Shown here one piece after another: positions 4,683 to 6,093 of a stretch of DNA of 6,093 nucleotides (the stretch's first letter is position 1; every line of letters begins with the position of its first letter). Source of the DNA: an uncultured Fretibacterium sp. (lineage in GTDB: Bacteria; Synergistota; Synergistia; Synergistales; Aminobacteriaceae); the NCBI GenBank assembly GCA_905373185.1, contig CAJPSE010000106.1, forward strand, positions 1-6,093, in the 5' to 3' direction. Made by a program: the position numbers and the translations under genes. The notes beneath the pieces were generated by a model, which was not told where the DNA came from, did not search any database, and saw nothing but the letters and a program-made list of their open reading frames with translations.

Positions 4683-5960
4683 ATGTCGGTTACGAGAAGG
4701 ACGGCTACGAATGTGTTGCTGGATACGGCACTGAAGAACTTCTATGGTGCTGCGGAGGAGATGGGGCTCGACGACAAGCTCATCTCGATCTTGAGCAACT
4801 CCGAGCGCAGGCTTGAGGTCTCCGTGCCCGTGGAGATGGACGACGGCTCCGTCCAGGTTTTCAAGGGGTACAGGGTGCAGCATTCCACCGCCATCGGCCC
4901 GGCCAAGGGTGGCATCCGTTTTCATCCCGACGTGGACGTGGACGAGTGCGAGGCTCTGGCCATGCTCATGACCTGGAAGTGTTCGCTGGCCGGTATCCCC
5001 TACGGCGGCGGCAAGGGCGGGATCTGCTGCGATCCCCTGGTCCTCTCCAAGAAGGAGAAGGAGCGCATGTCCCGCACCTTCGCGGCCCGCATCGCGCCGA
5101 TCGTCGGGACCTGGCAGGATGTGCCCGCCCCGGACCTCAACACGGGGGGCCAGGAGATGGTCTGGTTCAGCGATACCCTCACCAAGATGCGCGGCCAGCT
5201 GGAGCCGGGCGTGTTTACGGGTAAGCCGATCCCGTACTGGGGCTCCAGAGGGCGCAACGAGGCCACGGGCCGCGGCGTCGCCACCTGCGGCCTCGAGCTG
5301 ATGAAGGTCCTGGGCAAGAACCCGGAGAGCATTCGGGCGGCCATCCAGGGGTTCGGCAACGTCGGCAGCTTCACGGCGAAGACGCTGGCGGAGGCGGGGG
5401 TCAAGGTCGTCGCCATCAGCGACATCACGGGGTCCTATTACTCCCCGAAGGGCATCGACCTGAAGAAGGCCTTCGAGATGGTCTCCTCGCACCCCAAGAG
5501 GCTGCTGGAGGGATTCACCTGCGACGGCTGCGAGAAGCTGGGGGTCTCGGACGTCCTGTTCGCGGACTGTGATTTCCTGTTCCCCTGCGCGCTCGACGGC
5601 GTCCTGAACGACAAGACGGCGGACAAGGTGAAGGCCAAGTACCTCGTCGAGGGCGCCAATGGCCCCGTCACCCCCGAGGGAGACAAGATCCTCGCGGACA
5701 AGGGCGTTACGCTCGTCCCCGACTTCCTGGCCAACTCGGGCGGTGTCATCGGCTCCTACTTCGAGTGGGCGCAGAACCTCCAGGGCTTCTTCTGGACGGA
5801 GGAGGAGTACAACAACCGCCTGATCCACATCATGAAGGGCAACTTCAAGCGCGTCTGGGATTACGCCCAGGCCAAGAACGTCAAGATGCGCCGCGCCGCC
5901 TTCATGGCCGCCATCCAGCGCGTCGCCGACGTCGAGGCGCTGCGCGGCATCTTCCTGTAG
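4683..5960 (+). CDS. gdhA: Glutamate dehydrogenase (Glu/Leu/Phe/Val dehydrogenase family)
   Basis: A 425-residue cytoplasmic enzyme for reversible oxidative deamination of glutamate to 2-oxoglutarate and ammonia, normally a hexamer. The N-terminal substrate domain shows GPAKGGIRFHP (72-82, with K75), TWKCSLAGIPYGGGKGG (97-113, with K99 and catalytic Lys111) and DVPAPDLNT (146-154, with Asp151). The coenzyme domain has the Rossmann turn QGFGNVGS (222-229) and an Asp247 after the second strand. An acid there often goes with NAD use, but this family is variable, so cofactor choice is open. VEGANGPVTPEGD and the late PDFLANSGGVIGSYFEW block complete the family pattern. Length is normal, and no frameshift is seen. 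An M20-type gene begins 33 bp downstream with no terminator between, so an amino-acid catabolism operon is likely. A leader of about 115 nt precedes it. Confidence 0.96.
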   Translation: MSVTRRTATNVLLDTALKNFYGAAEEMGLDDKLISILSNSERRLEVSVPVEMDDGSVQVFKGYRVQHSTAIGPAKGGIRFHPDVDVDECEALAMLMTWKCSLAGIPYGGGKGGICCDPLVLSKKEKERMSRTFAARIAPIVGTWQDVPAPDLNTGGQEMVWFSDTLTKMRGQLEPGVFTGKPIPYWGSRGRNEATGRGVATCGLELMKVLGKNPESIRAAIQGFGNVGSFTAKTLAEAGVKVVAISDITGSYYSPKGIDLKKAFEMVSSHPKRLLEGFTCDGCEKLGVSDVLFADCDFLFPCALDGVLNDKTADKVKAKYLVEGANGPVTPEGDKILADKGVTLVPDFLANSGGVIGSYFEWAQNLQGFFWTEEEYNNRLIHIMKGNFKRVWDYAQAKNVKMRRAAFMAAIQRVADVEALRGIFL

Positions 5961-5993
5961 GCTTATTCCCCCTGATTTGAGGAGGCAGTTTTC

Positions 5994-6093
5994 GTGAAGG
6001 ACAGGGTGCTTTCAGCAGTCGAAGGGCTTCGCGGCGAGATGGTCGAGGCCCTGAGCCGGATCTGCCGTATTCCCGCCGTCTCCCCCCATAACG
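5994..6093 (+). CDS. M20-family metallohydrolase, N-terminus only (3' partial)
   Basis: Only the first 33 codons are present, starting at a GTG with GAGGAGG (5979-5985) eight bases upstream, and the frame is open to the window edge. The translation MKDRVLSAVEGLRGEMVEAL continues as SRICRIPAVSPHN. An N-terminal helix followed by an RIPAVSP turn is characteristic of M20 peptidases and deacylases such as ArgE, DapE and related dipeptidases. The metal-binding residues would lie beyond the window, so the specific activity cannot be told. It follows gdhA by 33 bp without a terminator and is probably co-transcribed, which would fit peptide or acyl-amino-acid breakdown feeding glutamate catabolism. 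Confidence 0.72.
   Translation, partial: MKDRVLSAVEGLRGEMVEALSRICRIPAVSPHN

Noticed and set aside
4554..5828. Long minus-strand open frame (424 codons) opposite gdhA
   Set aside because: It mirrors the codon pattern of a GC-rich gene, has a low-complexity Leu/Arg/Asp/Gly/Ala make-up and no family motif, while gdhA on the plus strand is unmistakable.

Overview
This is a GC-rich bacterial window made of ordinary chromosomal genes with AT-rich gaps between them. The content points to an anaerobic, amino-acid-fermenting, probably motile bacterium: a glutamate dehydrogenase followed closely by an M20-type peptidase start, a YjfB-type motility-associated small protein, and nucleobase salvage genes. 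Synergistota is my best guess, but this is inference from gene content and sequence flavour. No marker in the window proves it. I see no mobile element, CRISPR array, tRNA or rRNA.

Left part (1-2516). A YgjP-like zinc metallopeptidase enters from the left edge and ends at 671. A hairpin with a T-run (707-736) lies between it and an NCS2-family nucleobase permease (772-2184). The permease converges, with only 14 bp between stop codons, on a small minus-strand three-helix membrane protein with a semiSWEET/PQ-loop-like look (2199-2516).

Middle part (2517-4000). A YjfB-like gene too small for standard ORF calling (2722-2892, +) converges on xanthine-guanine phosphoribosyltransferase gpt (2963-3448, -), with hairpins between them. 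A well-formed plus-strand promoter (3592-3620) then faces a stretch with no convincing gene. The strong UUCG terminator and gene for ribosomal protein L28, rpmB (3782-3985, -), follow.

Right part (4000-6093). An AT-rich divergent promoter region separates rpmB from xseB (4251-4481, +), the small subunit of exonuclease VII, present here without xseA. Four copies of a 14-nt tandem repeat begin in the last codons of xseB. Then come a roughly 145-nt gdhA leader region, gdhA (4683-5960), and the first 33 codons of an M20-family metallohydrolase that runs off the right edge and is probably co-transcribed with gdhA.

Functionally, the permease and Gpt could form a purine import-and-capture pair, with xanthine or guanine taken up and converted to nucleotide. 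GdhA and the M20 enzyme fit peptide and amino-acid catabolism. I found no clear novel multi-gene system. The most interesting items are the possible attenuator before the permease, the orphan promoter at 3592-3620, the repeat that supplies the end of xseB, and the uncharacterised small membrane protein.
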